64,000 bases of DNA from Monosporascus cannonballus (lineage: Eukaryota; Ascomycota; Sordariomycetes; Xylariales), in assembly GCA_004154925.1 (NCBI GenBank), contig QJNS01000205.1, forward strand, positions 83,098-147,097, given 5' to 3'. Shown piece by piece: positions 1-13,556 of the stretch (position 1 is its first letter; each line of letters begins with the position of its first letter). A program made the translations under genes and the position numbers. Under the pieces are notes generated by a model. It was given only the letters and a program-made list of their open reading frames with translations, was not told the origin of the DNA and did no database searches.

Positions 1-3000
1 GCAAAATATATGCCATATATTGTCGACGACGAAAATCTCCTGTTTATAAAAACATAAAAATAATATATTTACGAACAAATTATGGCCGTTTATTTTAAAA
101 AGTTCGCCTTTCCATATTGTACAGAAAATAAAAAAAGGAAAAATAATAATATTAATATTTTCGATCGATATTTCCAGGAAATATTTAATAATTGGCCGAA
201 ATAAAAAGTTAACCCGAAAAAAAGCAATATTCGCAAAGATCTCTTTTATTATTATAAGTAATATAATTACTAAATTAAAAAACATTTAATCCAGCGTATA
301 ATAAAAAAGAATTACTAAAAATATTAGGGCTTCCTATTTTAAATTAATATTTATTATAAACCTTTACTATAAGAAAGTTATTAAAAAGAAATACGTTAAT
401 TTACAAAAAATCCTTTAAAACGATAATTCAAACAATACTTACTGGGATGTAGTTATAAATGTAAAAAAATAATTTATTTAATAAGCAATAGAATTATAAT
501 AAAATTAAAAACAATTTATAAAGCTTAAAAGAACAATATGCCGATAATAATAATAAGTATAGTAATTTAACGCATTAAACGCAAAGATATATATAAAGTT
601 CGACAAATTCAAACAAAAGTTAAAAGATAAAGGTTATATAAAAAAGCCGCAAAATAACAAAACCCCAAAAGATTAAAAGAAATTTCCGAAAAAGGCTTTA
701 AACGCAATAATAAAAGCGGTTAATAACTTTATTATCTTATATATACGAATCAAAACGTTCTGGCATACCGTAATAATAAATTACGAAATTCTGGCCGGGA
801 ATTATATTGCATTAAATATAGTGAATACACTTAACTTATGATAGAAATATAAATTAAAACCCTATACGGCAACAAATGTCGAAAGTTAGCAATTCGTTTA
901 TTACAAGCGACGAATTATACGCGAAATTGATTATTTCGAAATTTTTATTTAAGGACGATACCAAATAATTAATTTCGATATTGTTTTACCTAGACTTTAC
1001 GATATAATCTTGGAATTATTATAAATATGCTAATATAAAATATTAATTAAAAAAACGATTAACGAAATAAAATTCGTTTTATACTTTATTAGCCGATAAA
1101 AAGAATTAAGATTTTAATATTCGATCAATAAAAAGGACGAATACAGGTATAAGGATACGACAGAATCCTTATTACCCAAAAGAACAAAATATAAAAGAAA
1201 ATAGATATTAGAAAAGAAATAACGCATCGTTATTAGTATTAAAGCAACTAAATAACAATTTAAATTATTAGCAGCCTTAAGAATTAAAATATCTAATTAA
1301 TATACAATAATAATATGATAAATATAAGCAGTTTTTTTTAAAAGGAGTTCGGTATAAAATTACTAAAACATAACGAATAAAACCATAAAAAAGTTTTCAA
1401 AAAAAGATTTTTAACAAGATTTTATCTTATTTACAACTTTAATAAAAACGAATTACGTACTTTTAAAGAATACCTGGAAAATCTATTATAAAAAGAATAA
1501 ATTCGACCTTCGAAATTACAAGCAAAATATCCCATATTTTTCGTATTAAAGAAATATAGAATATTACGACTTATAATTAACTATTAATAACTAAACGATA
1601 ATATTAATAAAAACCGAACATTATTACCGTTTGTTATAAATATAAAAAAATCGATTTTACTAAACCAAAATATTTATAATATTCGATGTTAACAATGAAT
1701 ATAAATATATTAAAATCCCAAAAATGCGAATAAAAAATAACTTTCAAAACCAAATACGAACTATTTAAATAATTAGTTATATTCAGAGGACTTACGAACG
1801 TACTAATAATTTTTTAACGAATAATTAATAATGTATTATAAAAGTTTATCGATCTTTTCGTCCTTTATTATCTTGATAATATTTTCTTTTTTTCGAAAAC
1901 GGAAAAAACGTATATAAGATAAGTTCGTAAATTTCTTTAAACTTTACAGAATACAAAGTTATCTATTAATACAAAAAAAAGATTTTACATATAAAAAATA
2001 AGATTTTTAAGTCATATTATTACCTTAAAATATATAAAGATAAACTTTAAGAAATTCGCAGCTGTTACAAAATCATACACGACAACCATAATTAAGAAAA
2101 TACAGGTATTCCTCGAATTCGCCAACTATTACAAGAAATTTATTCGAAACTTTAGTAAAATAATTATACTCTTAAGAAACCTTACGAAAAAAAAATTAAA
2201 TAAATATTTAAAGTAAAAAAGGAATTTCATGATATTAAAAATACGATTATTAATAAGCTTATATTAATTATGTACAATCTTAACTGCCCAGTTAAATTAA
2301 AAGCCGATATTTCCTATTGCGCGTTAAATGCAATAATGGGATCACGAAATAATTAAAGCAAATCACAGCTTATTGCATTCTTTTTTATAAATTAAAAAAA
2401 ATCTAGTTTAATTACGGTTTTTAAATAAAGAATTTGTGGCTATTATTATCGTTCTTCGAAAATATAGGTATTTCTTAAAAGGGAACTTATATTAGATAAA
2501 GAGTTTTACGGATTATTAAAATCTTACCTGATTTATTATGATTAAACTATTTATAAAATAATAATTTCGTTACGCGGAAAGATTAGCGAACTTGGATTTC
2601 GTTATTATCAAGAGGAAAAACTTAGAAAATAATAAAGGAAATACCAGTAATAAATAACCAAATTTTAAAGAGAAATTAATTAAAATTAGGCATTTAATTT
2701 TGGATATTATTATAAAAGAATATTTATGTTTGTAACAGATTACGATAATTTGCGTAATACCCTTTAATATGTACTAGAAAATCCAGCAATATAACGATAA
2801 TCTTTCAAAAAATAAAAAAAACAAACAAAATACAAATGCTAGAATAATATCGAAAAAATTTAATACGAAATATATACGAATATCAGTTATATAGCTATCT
2901 AAGAATTTACGAAATTTTAAAACGGTTTTAACGTATATATTTTTACTAAAAATATAATTAATAGTATAAAGGATTATACGGTAATTTGACGTTTACGCAA

Positions 3001-4100
3001 AAACGAAAATACGACGATATAAGCCATACGGGAAATTATAATTATTATTAATCGTAAAACGATTATAATATTTAATTATATTTAATTTTATTACCAAACT
3101 TTTTATGTTAGAAACCTTAGTTTCGGGCATATATTACCATAACATTTTCGTAATTATTAACCGATTTCCGATATTCTGTTATTTTCTTACCATATTATAA
3201 TCATATAAATGCAAAAGAAATTAAATATATTTATTTAAATATATTTTTAGTATAGACAGATTATTAATAGGAGTTATGTTAAAAAAGAATCGAGATTTAC
3301 ATTTAAATTTTCGTAAGGCCTTAAAATATATATCGGCCTAAATCACAAATTATCTAACATATTTAAGCCGTAAACAAATAAATAAACTGAATAAACGAAT
3401 TAAATCTTGAAATTCTATTGGCAATATTAGATTAATTACGAACAAAATAATTAAGGTAAAGAGTTACTTATATCTTAATGAACTTATAATACCAATTATT
3501 ATAAAAATATTAAAATAATATTACCGAACACGAACTTTACTTTTACTTTAAAGATTTATCAAAAAATAAGGAATAACAGTTGAATTAATTTAAATGTAAT
3601 TTTTATATTAAAATTAATACAATACTTAGTTCAAAAATTAATAACCGAATTAAGATTCGTACAAAATTAAGTAAATAAATATTATAATTCAGAAAAGTCC
3701 ACAATTTCATTTTCTAATAAAAGGAAATAGTTTTTCACGTTATAAAAAATATTTAAGCAAAACGCCTTAATAAATATTTCGATTTTAAATATATCGGTCC
3801 ATATAAATTTACCAAGAAAATCTTAACAAAAAACTGGTAATTAAAATTTCCACCAAAAAAAATAAAAAGGATTTAATTCTTTATATTTCTGTATTTGCAT
3901 TAAAAATAGATATAATCAAAATATATACGGTATAAAATGATATAAAAATGAAGAAAGAATAAATTTAGAAAATGGAAAATATCTTTAATATACGAAAATA
4001 AAAAAGATTTATTCAATATTTAATTAAGGAAAGAAGTACCCGAATTTCGAAAATATCTGGAAACCCGCCAAAAGTTTTGTTGGCGCCTAATGCCTACTAA
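1..4100 (+). pseudogene. G1-a gag end and pol remnant (PR-RT-RH-INT-chromodomain)
   Basis: Polyprotein remnant of a chromovirus. Visible blocks: protease region about 750-1030; RT about 1500-2050, with the catalytic YxDD box at 1866-1880 reading Y-Y-L-D-N, so the second catalytic Asp has become Asn by a G-to-A change; RNase H about 2180-2560, with a K-L-K-A-D-I-S-Y-C block; integrase about 2680-3600; chromodomain about 3790-4090, ending in an N-x-P-P-K block. Many in-frame stops and some frame changes make it non-functional. Domain limits are estimated by eye from alignment with the other G1 copies. Confidence 0.75.
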
Positions 4101-4129
4101 AAAGCTTTTACAAATAACGACAGGCGCGT

Positions 4130-4700
4130 CCTAATTAACAGCCGACTAATTAATAACCGGGATATTAGGCCAATCGGTCGTAGCCTGCGTTAACATAATA
4201 ACTGTAACGGCAGCCTTTAACTGTTCCTATTTCTTCCTTAAGCGTTCGAATTTTTCCATACTTTCCGTAGTTTTAACATTTTAACGAAGCATCTCGATAT
4301 TACGATAACGGAACAACCGCTTTTATTTTTGCAAACGGTTTAGCTTGTTGGCAACCGTTCGTAACGTTTTACGAATTTATTCCTTTTTATGTTTTAAATA
4401 ATCTTTTTTATTTAAAGGTTTTTGATATTTAATTTTTAAAAGGGCAAAGAATTACGAGGACCGTTACAATAAATATAACGTGCACATTTCAAAAGATCTT
4501 GAACAACCTTGTGTTCCGTATTTTCCTTTTTATAACAGAAATAAAAGAATATTTTAAAATTAAGGTTTTAAATATATTTTTAAAAACTTAAAGTATTAAT
4601 ATACTTACGGAAATAAGGTTATTTAATACGATTCGACATCATACATATAAATAAAAGAAGGTTATCTACCGGAATTAATAAACGAATAATTTGATTTTTA
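4130..4700 (-). pseudogene. G1-a antisense cysteine-cluster/coiled-coil ORF remnant
   Basis: Read opposite to pol, between chromodomain and 3' LTR. The frame shows Cys residues near the 3' LTR side (K-C-A-R-Y-I-Y-C), then a long Lys/Arg/Leu/Glu/Gln stretch (K-x-L-R-T-V-A-N-K-L-N-R-L-Q-K and, further on, M-E-K-F-E-R-L-R-K-K) typical of a coiled coil, then T-D-W-P. Internal stops are TAA or TAG and fall where glutamine would suit the coiled coil. The same arrangement recurs in all other G1 and G2 copies. Function unknown. Confidence 0.55.
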
Positions 4701-4730
4701 AAGACAAAGATCCTAGGAAATGAAAAATCG

Positions 4731-5124
4731 TATTATAACCTAACGGTTTCAGCTTTTTGCGGACGGTTAGGTTTATAAAAAAACCAAAGCCGATTACCGT
4801 CAAGATATTAGGTAAGCGGCTTAAAGGTTTTAAGATATTAAGCATCTCAAGTTCGTTAAGCCGGCAAAAAAATTTAAAGGGCTTAATAAGCTTAAAGATT
4901 TAAGCCGTTTAAATATCTTCAGCAAAAATAAAGATATATATATTTATTATTTCCACAATTTAGATACCTGTAATTTATAATATAATATCGTTATTTACAG
5001 TATTTTTGAAATTACGAAACCTATTATGTTATTATATCTATTATTTAGATTTTTACGATATTTCTGCCAACATAAACCGGTACGATTAAGGTTTAATAAT
5101 TAGTTAAACCGTTTAGCCGTATTA
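4731..5124 (+). repeat. G1-a 3' LTR
   Basis: Begins TATTATAACC (original TG changed to TA) and ends in the segment tagccgt shared with the other G1 LTRs. A purine-rich tract at 4713-4730 (GGAAATGAAAAATCG) precedes it and is the likely polypurine tract. It contains the conserved LTR block around 5030-5115 (catataaac-like, then gtacgattaaggtttaata). Confidence 0.8.
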
Positions 5125-6021
5125 AATTAATAAAGTTATACTTATTTTTATATTATAACGCAATTTATTTGAGCTTATTAATATAATTCTGCGCTTTATA
5201 TTTCACGTTTTCAATAAAAACTTATATTAAATATAACGAATTCGTTAATATGTTACATATATTATTATATATATTTATTCAGATTTAAGAAAATTCTTTT
5301 CATGTGAAAATAAAAATACAATAAAATTTTATTAATTGAAATTATAAAAATAAAAATACTTATTTATTTGCAGTTATATTAAATTTAACATTTTATTATT
5401 TTTATGATTATTATAATATTAACAAATTTTTAATTTTTAATTATTACATCAAATAGTTTCTTTCGTAAGTAAAGTTAGCCGATAAAATAATAACTAGTAA
5501 TTAATAACTAATAACTAATAATCAGTAACTAACAACTAATAATTAATAATTTAATAACTCGTAACCGAATAACGTTTTAACTTAAAAAGGACGTTATTAA
5601 AAATAAGCCCGATTATAACTGCGAAAACATTATCTCCCCCCAGACCTTAACCAATATACCAATATCATATTTGGTAATTATTATAACCTTTATTACACTA
5701 TTTGCTGCCGGCCTGATTCACGCTATCGTTATTATCTTATTTACTGTTATTATTAAAACGGCTATTAACCAATTTTTATGCTAAACGTTACTTAATTATT
5801 TAATTATAACTCTACGAATTAAGAAAACGGCATTATCATTTTGCTAAATGTAAAATAAAGTATATTTTAATTTCTACTCTATTTATTGAGCTTATACTCT
5901 ATAAAACGGCTTAATAAAATATAAATTAGTTAATTATGTCCCTTCGCTTTTTGATTAAGTCCTTATACTATATCAACGTTATTAAGTTAACTTTAATTCG
6001 GTAAAATAACTCCTTTACAAA
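5125..6021. other. AT-rich decayed spacer, no gene recognised
   Basis: TpA-rich with stops in all frames. Two points stand out. One is an array of short TAACTAATAA-like units at about 5480-5575. The other is a less decayed patch at about 5600-5770, with a C-run (ctcccccc) and several CpG and CpA dinucleotides. I see no transposase, gag or pol similarity. It lies between the end of G1-a and the left end of pogo-1. Confidence 0.6.
5480..5575. repeat. Degenerate TAACTAATAA-type tandem array
   Basis: Roughly ten units of about 7-10 bp built from TAACTAATAA / AATTAATAA variants. The units are irregular, so slippage in AT-rich sequence is the simplest explanation. It is not the canonical fungal telomere unit TTAGGG. 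Confidence 0.6.
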
Positions 6022-7534
6022 CGGATTGTCGTATCAACGCGATACCTATTTTTGAAAATATCGACAAAATAATTTTTTGATATAAATAACAATATTGTAA
6101 TAATTATTCAATTAATTAATTCCATAGAAAATAAAACGTATAAAAATGTAATCCCATTTTACCTCGTTAATTTTTTCGTTTTCGGAAAATTCGTTTTACT
6201 CTTAATCTTTCCGAATTACGGTAAAACATCTTTTCGTAAAAGGTTTCCGCCTTTTTTTTCCCTTTTTAACCGAAATTATTTTTACGAAGTTCTTACATAA
6301 TTCGGGCCGTATTTGTTTTGGCATGTTTTAAGCTTCGTTGTTTGAAAGGTTATAATTAATTAATTATTATAAATCTCGGCGGCAAACAGTTTAGCTGTTT
6401 TATCATTAAAAGCTTTGCCGAGCTTACAGAACAAAAAGCATACGGTAAAATTCCCGTATATTAAATTAAGTTCTATCCGCGAGTTTTCGAACCGTATTAA
6501 TTCCCTAAATAATTTAGGCATTTTAGCATTTAAAGTAAATATTGAATTAAAAAACCAAGATATTTTAAAATACGAATCGATTTTAAACCCAATTTATTTA
6601 TTATTCTTTTTAACCTACTTATTATATAATATTTTCTTTTTGTTAATAAAATGTAAACTTATTATTTCCCAATGTTTTATAATATGTTTTACGATTATTT
6701 TCAGTTTTTTTTACGATTTTACGAATATTTTAATAAATTAGCATTATTTACAATTTCGGGAACCCGCCTATAATAACATTTATAAAACTAATAACGATAT
6801 TTCAGCTTTACAATAATAAATATATTAATACTAAAAAGTTAAAAAATTTAAAAAACATAAATAAACAGGAAAATAATATATATTTGATTTTAAAAATATA
6901 TTTAGACAAAATCTTTTATAATATAATTATTATGACCATTAATTATTAATAACCTTTATTTCTCCGATTTTCCCGTTTCCTATAAAAAATAAAAATCTTC
7001 CGAAATTACCTTTAGCCGATTACGATATTCGTTCCGCCGTTTTTTAACGTAATAAAATCCTAGCTTTCGTATATTTTATCGGCTAAATTAAAATTTATTA
7101 TTATTATATATTAATACGGCTGAGAATTACGAAAAAAATAATGACGAATATTCGTTAATATTAATATATATAATTATAGTAATATACCCCTCTTTAAACG
7201 TATTTTTAAGAAATTATTTTTTCTGGTGGTCTTTCCAAAAATAAAATAATATTTCCCCATTCCTTTTATTATTTTAATTATTTTACATTATACCGAATCT
7301 TTAATTTAATAAGTTTAATTTCCTGCAAAATGAAACGTTGGAATAAAATATAAATTTACACTATAAAAACGTTATTTAAACGCTTATAATCGATCGTCGT
7401 ATCATTAAAAGTTCTATTTTTAAAATAACGGCGTAAAAATCGGATTATTTAATTTTTTTAGGCGTTTAAGGTTACCGTTATTAATTAAAGGCATTATACG
7501 TATAAGCGGAATTGCGAATAAAGTGGCGCATAAA
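6022..7534 (-). mobile_element. pogo-1, 3' part (split pogo-like DNA transposon)
   Basis: Reverse complement matches pogo-2 from about 61947 to its right end. Shared blocks: the start at 7420-7534, the central transposase at about 6990-7260, and the C-terminal coding end at about 6230-6330. It joins the 5' part at 35479-35898 once G1-b is removed; together they make about 1933 bp, against 1917 bp for pogo-2. The terminal repeat at the left end is strongly mutated (around 6023-6040, keeping TATCAACGC), so that boundary is approximate and no TA duplication can be shown there. Confidence 0.8.
6240..7534 (-). pseudogene. pogo-1 transposase, C-terminal two thirds, RIP-decayed
   Basis: DDE-type transposase remnant of the pogo/Fot1 type (Tc1-mariner superfamily), read from homology with pogo-2. 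The block at about 6990-7260 corresponds to the DDE core and that at 6240-6330 to the basic C-terminal end. Stops occur throughout. The 5' coding part is at 35480-35800, beyond the G1-b insertion. A 108-codon plus-strand frame here (6415-6741) runs against the transposase and I treat it as chance. Confidence 0.65.
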
Positions 7535-7949
7535 TGTGACGGCTAAGGGGTTTAACCAATTATTAACTCTTAGTCGTACGGGTTTATGTTGGCAAAAGTA
7601 TCGTAGGACTCTGTAGAAATGAGATAATTTAGTTACATCTCTTAATACCGAAGGTGCAGAGGTCGTATTGCAAACGATTAGTATTAATAAGTGTTATAAG
7701 CTGGTGCTATCTCGATTATGGAAATAATAAGCGTATTATATTTGGTTCTAGTTACCAGTTGTCAGATTATTATAATCTCGCAAGATCCCAATCATCTTAA
7801 TTTTCGTAAATTTTGCAAAATTTAATAGTTCTAACTCTCGTGGATTTCGGAAACTCTTAATAATTCTGACTGTCGTTACGTAGCCCTTTTCCTGGTCCTC
7901 CACTTACTTTAACTCTTTCTGGTTGTACCAAGGATGTTATGTTATAATA
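7535..7949 (-). repeat. G1-b 3' LTR
   Basis: 415 bp, plus-strand view TGTGACGGCTA ... GTTATAATA (original end ACA). The adjoining 7950-7968 is pyrimidine-rich on the plus strand (caattctccttctttcagg), which is a polypurine tract on the element's strand. It is 66 bp longer than the 5' LTR of the same element because of an extra segment at about 7795-7885. Confidence 0.88.
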
Positions 7950-8079
7950 CAATTCTCCTTCTTTCAGGATTTTCGTCCCCAAAATTTCATCCGTAAATAT
8001 TTAATTTATTTTAACGGATTATATCAAAAAATACGTTAAACCTTTCTCCGAAGCAAAAACTGCTTAACGTAATTCTTTA

Positions 8080-8600
8080 ATTGAAACAGTACTTTTTGCA
8101 AATCCTGTCGATATAGCGCCGTGTTCTTATTGCGAATAAAGGAAATTGGAAAACAACTTATCGGAAAATAATGTTTTTCGTTATTTGTCCAGTATTAAAA
8201 ATAACCAGTCCAGTTATGATATACAGGGTGTAAGCCTAAAGCAGCTATAACGTATTATTATTTAATACCGAAAACTTAAACTGGAACTGAAAGCCGCCGA
8301 AAAGGAAGTTAACCAGGTTAATACTTGTTTACGCCGTTTACGTAAATAAAAGAAATACGGTATAACAAGATAATAAAAGCCGTATCCCGTAATATCGACA
8401 ATCTCGAAAAATTGGAAAAGTTAAAACGTTAAAAAAACAGGCCGAACTGGAGGTTACCAAGGCCATATTGGCAAATGCCGCGCCTCCTATCGACTGGTCC
8501 AACCTGGAGTTCACTTACTAGTCGTTTATTAATTAGACAACTTTCGACCCTGCCGACTTTGACGTTATTAATAAAAATCTTTTATTAGGCGCTAGGCGTT
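8080..8600 (+). pseudogene. G1-b antisense cysteine-cluster/coiled-coil ORF remnant
   Basis: Plus-strand frame opposite pol. It opens with A-P-C-S-Y-C near 8125, then I-Q-G-V-S-L-K-Q-L, a charged coiled coil (K-L-K-L-E-L-K-A-A-E-K-E-V then L-R-R-L-R-K), and a tail P-P-I-D-W-S-N-L-E-F at about 8485. Interruptions are mostly TAA/TAG at positions where Gln fits; at least one frame change occurs near 8350-8430. It is among the better preserved copies. It lies between chromodomain and 3' LTR on the opposite strand. Confidence 0.6.
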
Positions 8601-11600
8601 AATGAGATTTTTGACGGGTTTTTAGGTCTTTTCGAAATCCGAGTGCTTTTTTATATCATTAGATACCAAGTAAATCCGTCTTATTTTCGTATATTAAGGA
8701 TTTTTTCCATTTTATATACTTGTTCGTCTTTTATTTTTGTATTATTTTGTGCCATGTATATTTTAGTTACATTTGCTGTTAACTCGATTAAGAGAATATC
8801 AGAAATTAGATAGAATTTAATTTTTGGTAAACTTTTTAATTCGTAATTATTTTCTAAGATGTTTTAGCGATTTTATATTAACCAATATATTTAAGATCGC
8901 GTGTCTTGTTAAGTTATTTTATTGCAATATTTTTAATAACAAGAAAAATTATTTTTGCTTTTTCGAATATTAATTCCTTTAAGCTTTTTTAATTATAATA
9001 TTTATTTATTTAATTACGTCCGAATTTTAATTCTGTTTTTATTTTCTGATATAATTATCGTAATAATTCTGACGTGAAAATTGTTTTGATATTAATTAAA
9101 TCGATATCGCATATTTTTTTTATAACGTTTTGAAATTCAAACAAAATTTACGTTCGTGAATATTAATTTGATATTTTTCTAATAACTGGTATTATAAATT
9201 CATTCTACCATTAACAATTTTTTAATTGAATTATTTTAAACTTGATTCCTATAATAACGCAAAAATATTTTAAAATTTGTATCGTTTGTTTTAATTAATT
9301 ATTTATTCAAGGTTTATATATATTAAATAATTTGAGATTTCGGCCCATTCATATTACAAGGCCTTCTTAAAATTTAAATATAAATATTAATTCTTTATAT
9401 AAAATAATTTTTATTAAAAATTCGTTTTTTTAAAAATATATTTAAAAGAATATATGTTATATATTCGGCGTCTTTATGTTCGTATTATTATGGGAAATAA
9501 GAAAATTTGGTAAAGCGGTGGACGATAACGCAAATGCTATCATAATATATTTCCGTAACTAAATATTTTAATATGGGGGTTTTGCTAATAAAATGGAATA
9601 TCACTAAATATAATAATTGTTTCGCAATGAATAATAGCTGTAATTTTCCGTATGGTTTACATTGTCGAGCTTTCGTTTTAACGTAAATATTGTATTAATA
9701 TATAGACTATTATAACGTTAATTTTATTCTGGGATAGGAATATATTCGTTTAAGCCGTTCTAAACTTTTATAGATTCCTGGATATCCGTCTCACTAATAT
9801 TTGTTTATGTTTCGTATCAAATCCTTTCGGTACTTTTTTGAAATTTGTATTTTGTTCTTTTTTAAATTTCTAAGAAACCGTCGTTGTATTGCTAGATTTT
9901 TTGTTATATATCAAAAGGTACTGTTCGAATTATCCTAATTTTTACGAGCGTAAATATCTTTTTGAAGTAATATTAAAATTTATATAGCTGACTTTATCCA
10001 ATTTCTTTTCGAAGTTTAATCGTTTCCTTTAGGGGTTTGCTTTATTGTTCTTTGAACTTTTCTTATAGATTATAATGAAATCGAAATTCGCCAATTTTTC
10101 TATATAACGAAATTAGTATTTTGTAAGTTTCCTGGTCGTAGTAAATCGGATAAAATTTTCATAATCCGTATAAGCCTTAACATGGTATAAGTTTCCCTTT
10201 ACGATATTTTTAAAGTTTCAGAATACTACAATAATAGCTATAAACCTTTATTTGGAATACAGGTAGAAAATCCGATTTCTTTTAGCTTATACAAAAAAAT
10301 ATAATAAAATATAATTTATCTTAATTATTTTATTATTTAATGATTTGGTTTAACGCGTAATTAAGAATATTAGTTTTTAATTTAACAGGGCGGTTTAAAT
10401 TGTATATAATTAGTATAAATCCGTTAAAATCATATGCTTGATATTCTAAAACGTTTTTTATATCTGATACCTATTTGAACTTTTTTCTTTCGTAAAATTT
10501 ATTAAGGATATACTTAGTTTGTTAATTTTTGAATAGATTTTCTGTAATAGTTAACCAATATAATCAATACCTGGGCATTTTTAACCGTTATTAACGGTTG
10601 TTATTTTGTAAATACAGCGATTTTCTGAAAGTTTATACTAATTTGTTTTAGGATAATAATATATTTCAGATTTTGCATTTTTTACACCTTAAATTAAGTT
10701 TTTTTTACGTTAATATATATATTTACGTTTTATGAAGCTTAAGAATTTTAATAAACGTATTCTGCAAATACACTTTCCCTTTCTAAAAAAATAAGAATAT
10801 CGTCGAGATAGCAAATAACGAAAATATCGAGATATTCACGTAATATATAATTTATTATTCATTAAAGGGTTACTGGGACATTCGAAAGTCCTTTTAATAT
10901 AATTAAATACTTAATTAATTCGTATTTCGTATTAAAGGTTATGTTTTATTAATATTTTTTTAATCTTAATAAGGTTATATTTATTTTTGCAATCGAATAC
11001 TGTATAATCTTTCGTTTCGTAAAGTCAACTTTTTACTGCAGTAATTAAGCACAATAATCTTCGATCCTTAATAATGATTTCATTTAGTTGTCGATAATTA
11101 ATTATAAGTCGTAACTTTTTATTTTTTTAAATCCGGAAAACATAAGGTATTTTACTGGTAATTTCGTAGGTCGAATTTATCCTTTTTGTAACCGATTTTA
11201 TAGGTATTTTTTAAAAGTACATCATTCGTTTCCGCTAACGTCGTAAATAAGGTAAAATTTCGTCGAAAAACCTTTTTAAAGATCATCTTATAATTTTATT
11301 TGTTATATTCTAGTAATTTCGTATTAAGCTTTTTTTTAAAAAGAAATTCGCATTTATGGTATTATGCTAAACTATTAGTTAAATTCTTTAATTTCTGGAG
11401 CTGCTTTTCTAAATTATTATTTAATTGCTGTAATTTCGTTTTGATGATGATAACAGTACATCGTATGTTTCTTTGATACCTATTTTTTACATTTTATTCT
11501 TTTTTAGCAACAAACGTTTTGTCGTATTTTTATACATATATTCATTATTATTTCTGATCGAATATTAAGAGTTTAATTCTTTTTTATGCGTTAACAAAGC

Positions 11601-11900
11601 ATAAAACGAATTTTATTTAACCCGTTTTTTTATTTATTAAAATTCTCTATTAGCGTATTTATGGCAATCATAAGATTATATTGTAATTCCCAATTAAAAC
11701 GATGTTAAAATTAATTATCTAATATCTTTTTTGGATGGAAATCTCGAATTGATTAATTTTGCGTATAACTTCCCGTTATTATAAACAAATTTGAGATTCT
11801 CGGCATTTGTCGTTATTTAAGGTTTTAATTTGTATCTTTATAATGGTTTAAATTTTTAATTATATTTAATATAATATAATTTTCTTCTGAAGCTCGGTAA
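8600..11900 (-). pseudogene. G1-b pol remnant (PR-RT-RH-INT-chromodomain)
   Basis: Minus-strand polyprotein remnant. The RT catalytic box at 10799-10810 still reads Y-L-D-D, followed by I-L-I, so this copy lost function through stops elsewhere rather than at the active site. RNase H lies about 10100-10450, integrase about 8950-10000, and the chromodomain about 8600-8780 (D-E-Q-V-Y-K-M-E-K-I-L-N-I-R-K then W-Y-L). Protease sits around 11600-11900. Stops are predominantly TAA and TAG. Confidence 0.72.
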
Positions 11901-13184
11901 TCCATTATTACGATTTACCAGTGCGTTCTAATTCGTATATCCAAAGTAATAAAATTATTAACGGCTTTTATCGTCGCGTTTAAAGCTTTTTTTAAGAATC
12001 TTTTGGATGTTTTTGGGTTTCGTTATCCCGCGGCTTTTTCCAAGGCAATTTTTTTTTAACTTTTATTCGATTTTATCGAACTTTGTTTATGTTTTTATAT
12101 TTAACGTATTAAGTTGTTATGTTTGTTGTTATTGCCGGCGTACTTTTTCTTCGAATTATATTAATTATTTTTGGTTTTATTATAATTTGTTTTCTTATTA
12201 AGTAATTTCTTTTAATTTTGATTATATCTTATTGTACATCGTACTTAATATTATTTCCGAACTCTTTTATAAATTAACGTATTTTTTCTTAATAACTTTT
12301 TTTAAAACTCTATAATAAATACCAATTAAAAATAAAGATTTATAATAACGTTTGGGTAATGTTTTCTATTATAGGCTAGGTTAACCTTTTTTCCGTTTGG
12401 TAATTACATTAATAATAATAATAAAAGAGGTTTTTTTTCCGGATATTATTTTTTCGGGTTAACCTTTTAATACAGCCTATTATTAAATATTTTCTGGAGC
12501 TATAAATCTAAAATATAGATATTATTATTTATCATTTTTGTTTTTTCCGATACGGTTTAAAAAATTAAATCCTTTATAATATATACGGGTAATCCGTCCC
12601 TAAATATATTATTTTTATTTTTCGTAATCGAGATATTCTCGTCGTTGACAATATATGGCATATATTTTACTATATCGATTAGGAATTCCAGGACAAGCCT
12701 TTTTTATCCAATTCTAGTATTCGCGTAATTATCGTTATAGTGCTTCTTATTATATTCGCGGTATTTATTAAGCCAGCTTTTTGGTTTCTCGTATTTTTCG
12801 TCGAATCTTTTATCGTAATGGTCTTTGTTGAGTTTTTTGCCATAAGGGGCCTGGTACGTACATAGGCCGAATTATGTTAATAGGTTTATTTTCATATTTC
12901 TGGTTTTCTCTAGATTATTTTTCGGATATAGGTTTCTAATTGTCCTAACGGGGTTTCTTAAGTGCCCTACATCACGTTATCTTATATCCAATTTTATTGT
13001 ATTTAAAGCATTTGGTCTTGCTCTAGTTTTTCCTGTAAATAGCTTTTAATTCCATAGATCCTAGTTCTGTGCCGTAAGAAATATTATTCCGTCGAAAAGC
13101 GTTGATATTAGCCGTATATCGGGGTTTATTATTATTTTTTCTTTTAGTGCCTTTAATATTTTAGGCATAATATGAATCGTTAAT
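11901..13184 (-). pseudogene. G1-b gag, 3' part with degenerate CCHC knuckle
   Basis: Gag C-terminal remnant on the minus strand. The zinc-knuckle region at about 12970-13010 reads C-F-K-Y-N-K-I-G-Y-K: the first Cys and the Gly remain, while the second Cys and the His have become Tyr by RIP-type transitions. The remaining gag lies at 34269-35124, across the G1-c insertion. Small plus-strand frames here (for example 12007-12201) are shadows. Confidence 0.65.
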
Positions 13185-13556
13185 TGTGACGAGCTATGCG
13201 GTTTAACCAATTATTAAACCTTAAGTCGACGGGTTTATGTTGGCAGAAATATCGTAGGAATCTGAATAATAAATATAGTAATATGTTACGTCTCGTAATA
13301 CCAAGGGTGCCTTGGGTAACGATATTATATTGCAAACTGGTATTATTTAAATTATGGGAATAATAAGCATATATATCTTAATCCTTTTATTATTATTTAT
13401 TTTTGTTTAGCAAAGCCTTGCTAAATAATTATTTAATACTCCTTAATCCTACTTAATTGAAACCCGCTAAGCATTAATTACGTAACTCTAAATTAACGTA
13501 ATCTTGTGATTTTAGCCAGACCGTTTTTGCAGGCGTAGCTAATTTGGGTTGTAACA
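13185..13556 (-). repeat. G1-c 3' LTR
   Basis: 372 bp, plus-strand view TGTGACGAGC ... GTTGTAACA. A polypurine tract lies at 13557-13578 (on the element's strand GATTTGGGGAAAAGGAAAA). It is the same length as the 5' LTR at 33892, and its internal half differs from the G1-b LTR, so it is a distinct subtype. Confidence 0.92.

Larger units (their letters stand above)
1..5124 (+). mobile_element. G1-a: 5'-truncated chromodomain Ty3/Gypsy LTR retrotransposon, RIP-decayed
   Basis: The first bases match G1-f from about 47066, so roughly 1.57 kb of 5' LTR and gag lies outside the window or is missing. Sense order is gag end, protease, RT, RNase H, integrase, chromodomain, then a 3' LTR at 4731. Every frame is full of TAA/TAG stops and the sequence is TpA-rich, as expected after RIP. 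It is not visibly nested in another element here. The right boundary is set by the LTR end homologous to the other G1 copies (a run reading gccgt followed by degenerate ATTA) and is uncertain by a few bases. Confidence 0.85.

Noticed and set aside
5480..5575. Telomere-like or centromere-like array
   Set aside because: Units are irregular and AT-only with no TTAGGG; slippage in decayed DNA is enough.
6415..6741. 108-codon plus-strand frame
   Set aside because: It lies opposite the pogo-1 transposase, is AT-rich with Ile/Leu/Phe bias expected of random AT sequence, and has no counterpart in pogo-2.
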